Shown here piece by piece: positions 6,605-7,195 of a stretch of 7,195 nucleotides of DNA (positions are counted from its first letter, which is position 1; each line of letters begins with the position of its first letter). The notes under the pieces are model-generated. The model had not been told where the DNA came from, made no database searches, and worked only from the letters and a program-made list of their open reading frames with translations. Position numbers and translations under genes: made by a program. The stretch is from an uncultured euryarchaeote (GTDB taxonomy: Archaea > Thermoplasmatota > Poseidoniia > Poseidoniales > Poseidoniaceae), in NCBI GenBank assembly GCA_937892665.1, contig CALBJF010000197.1, positions 1 to 7,195 of the forward strand, written 5' to 3'.

Positions 6605-7195
6605 TGGAGGTAATTATGAATGAGCTCAAAAATACGAGCTCTATCTTCCAATCAACAACTTCACTACCGTCATTATTTTCACAGAAGATTCCTCCGTCAC
6701 TATTCGCAGTAACTCCAACTTCAAATGAATAATCCCCATATCCAATATTTCCCGGTGTTAACTCCTCTATAATTTGAGCCTCAGAGATGGCAATAGGGCC
6801 CATGCCGATAATGGATGTGTTTATCCACATTACACCATCTTCAATCGTTTCTTCTGTACCAGAGCGAGAGATGAGCTGTTCGCCGATTCCACCTTCTATT
6901 GAAACATCATCATCAATGGTTGAGGCTGTGAAATCACAAGGTTGCTCGTTATCTGAATGGGATGCTGTAAACAGGTATCCTACTGGAGGGGCGCTCATTT
7001 CTGCGTAATTTACCTCGACTTGAATCATACTTCCGCTAGCAATCTCATCACTTCCCGAAGCAATTTCTTCATAGGTATAATTTCCTTCTACAGAGTACAT
7101 TCCAATTTCATCACTCAAACCATCATCTTCCATAGCCTCTGGAGCATAAGCCGCATAACTGGCTTCAGCAGCTACAGCGACGACGAGAAGCGCAA
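6594..7195 (-). CDS. Acidic, probably exported or membrane-anchored hypothetical protein, N-terminus missing at window edge
   Basis: The frame is open from the right edge (199 codons visible, then TGA at 6596-6594). An ATG at 7133-7131 is available, but the 20 codons before it are also open and encode ALLVVAVAAEASYAAYAPEA. That looks like the end of a hydrophobic signal peptide or N-terminal anchor, so the true start is probably beyond the window. The rest is very acidic (MEDDGLSDE, IDDDVSIEGG, EETIEDG), rich in Ser, Gly, Ile and Val, and looks beta-stranded, as in surface or pilin-like proteins. Two cysteines (in QPCDF and IFCENN) could form a disulfide outside the cell. A hexapeptide EIASGS occurs twice, one residue apart. 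The C-terminus VDWKIELVFLSSFIITSTTS is hydrophobic. No known domain recognised; an archaeal pilin/archaellin-like or other surface protein is possible but not shown. It converges with and overlaps the PqqB-like gene by 11 bp. Confidence 0.75.
   Translation of the reverse strand, partial: ALLVVAVAAEASYAAYAPEAMEDDGLSDEIGMYSVEGNYTYEEIASGSDEIASGSMIQVEVNYAEMSAPPVGYLFTASHSDNEQPCDFTASTIDDDVSIEGGIGEQLISRSGTEETIEDGVMWINTSIIGMGPIAISEAQIIEELTPGNIGYGDYSFEVGVTANSDGGIFCENNDGSEVVDWKIELVFLSSFIITSTTS
6622..6641. repeat. GAGCTC pair able to form a short hairpin just after the PqqB-like stop
   Basis: GAGCTC occurs at 6622-6627 and 6636-6641 with an 8-base AT-rich loop; each copy is itself palindromic. It lies 17 bp after the plus-strand stop and inside the coding end of the minus-strand gene (encoding E-L twice is not implied; frames differ). 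It could be a 3' end structure for the plus-strand transcript, but there is no T-tract after it, so a terminator call is not justified. Confidence 0.3.
7029..7067 (-). repeat. Tandem hexapeptide repeat EIASGS inside the acidic surface-like protein
   Basis: Two 18-bp units (7050-7067 and 7029-7046), separated by one Asp codon, each encode EIASGS, giving a 21-bp period. They differ at 4 of 18 bases; one serine uses TCG in the first and AGC in the second, which differ at all three positions. Confidence 0.6.

Noticed and set aside
1..7195. Search for CRISPR arrays, tRNA genes, insertion sequences, phage or defence genes
   Set aside because: No regularly spaced repeats, tRNA-like cloverleaf, transposase motif or terminal inverted repeats were seen by eye, and nearly all bases are accounted for by genes.

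Overview
The window is a compact, gene-dense stretch with seven protein-coding genes, two of them cut by the window edges. The mix suggests an archaeon, most likely a marine planktonic euryarchaeon of the Marine Group II (Poseidoniales) type. This is inference: a geranylgeranyl-reductase-family flavoprotein fits isoprenoid membrane lipids, most starts lack a convincing Shine-Dalgarno sequence, in-frame stops lie just upstream of most start codons, and the spacers are very short. No 16S rRNA or other marker gene is present, so the taxonomy is not proven.

Layout. On the minus strand at the left, a geranylgeranyl reductase family protein (342-1688) is followed 9 bp later by a HAD-IIA sugar-phosphatase-like gene that runs off the left edge (1-332); they look like an operon. 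Divergent from it across an 80 bp spacer is a ten-helix EamA/DMT transporter (1769-2698). A PLP-dependent trans-sulfuration enzyme of the cystathionine gamma-synthase/lyase family follows 62 bp later (2761-3933). Next is a 581-residue minus-strand protein of unrecognised family (3925-5670), whose 3' end overlaps the trans-sulfuration gene tail to tail by 9 bp. Divergent from the unknown gene, across a 94 bp spacer with an ATATAT box, is a PqqB-like metallo-beta-lactamase-fold protein (5765-6604). Its 3' end overlaps by 11 bp a minus-strand gene for an acidic, probably exported or membrane-anchored protein that is cut by the right edge (6594-7195).

The genes do not form one obvious pathway. 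The reductase/HAD pair may belong to lipid or isoprenoid metabolism, and the transporter and trans-sulfuration enzyme could be a small amino-acid/sulfur unit. The PqqB-like protein has no PQQ biosynthesis partners here and should not be read as evidence of PQQ synthesis. I saw no tRNA, rRNA, CRISPR array, insertion sequence or phage gene, and no intergenic gap over about 100 bp. The best candidates for something undescribed are the 581-residue tryptophan-rich protein and its divergent pairing with the variant PqqB-like enzyme; nothing in the sequence proves a new system.
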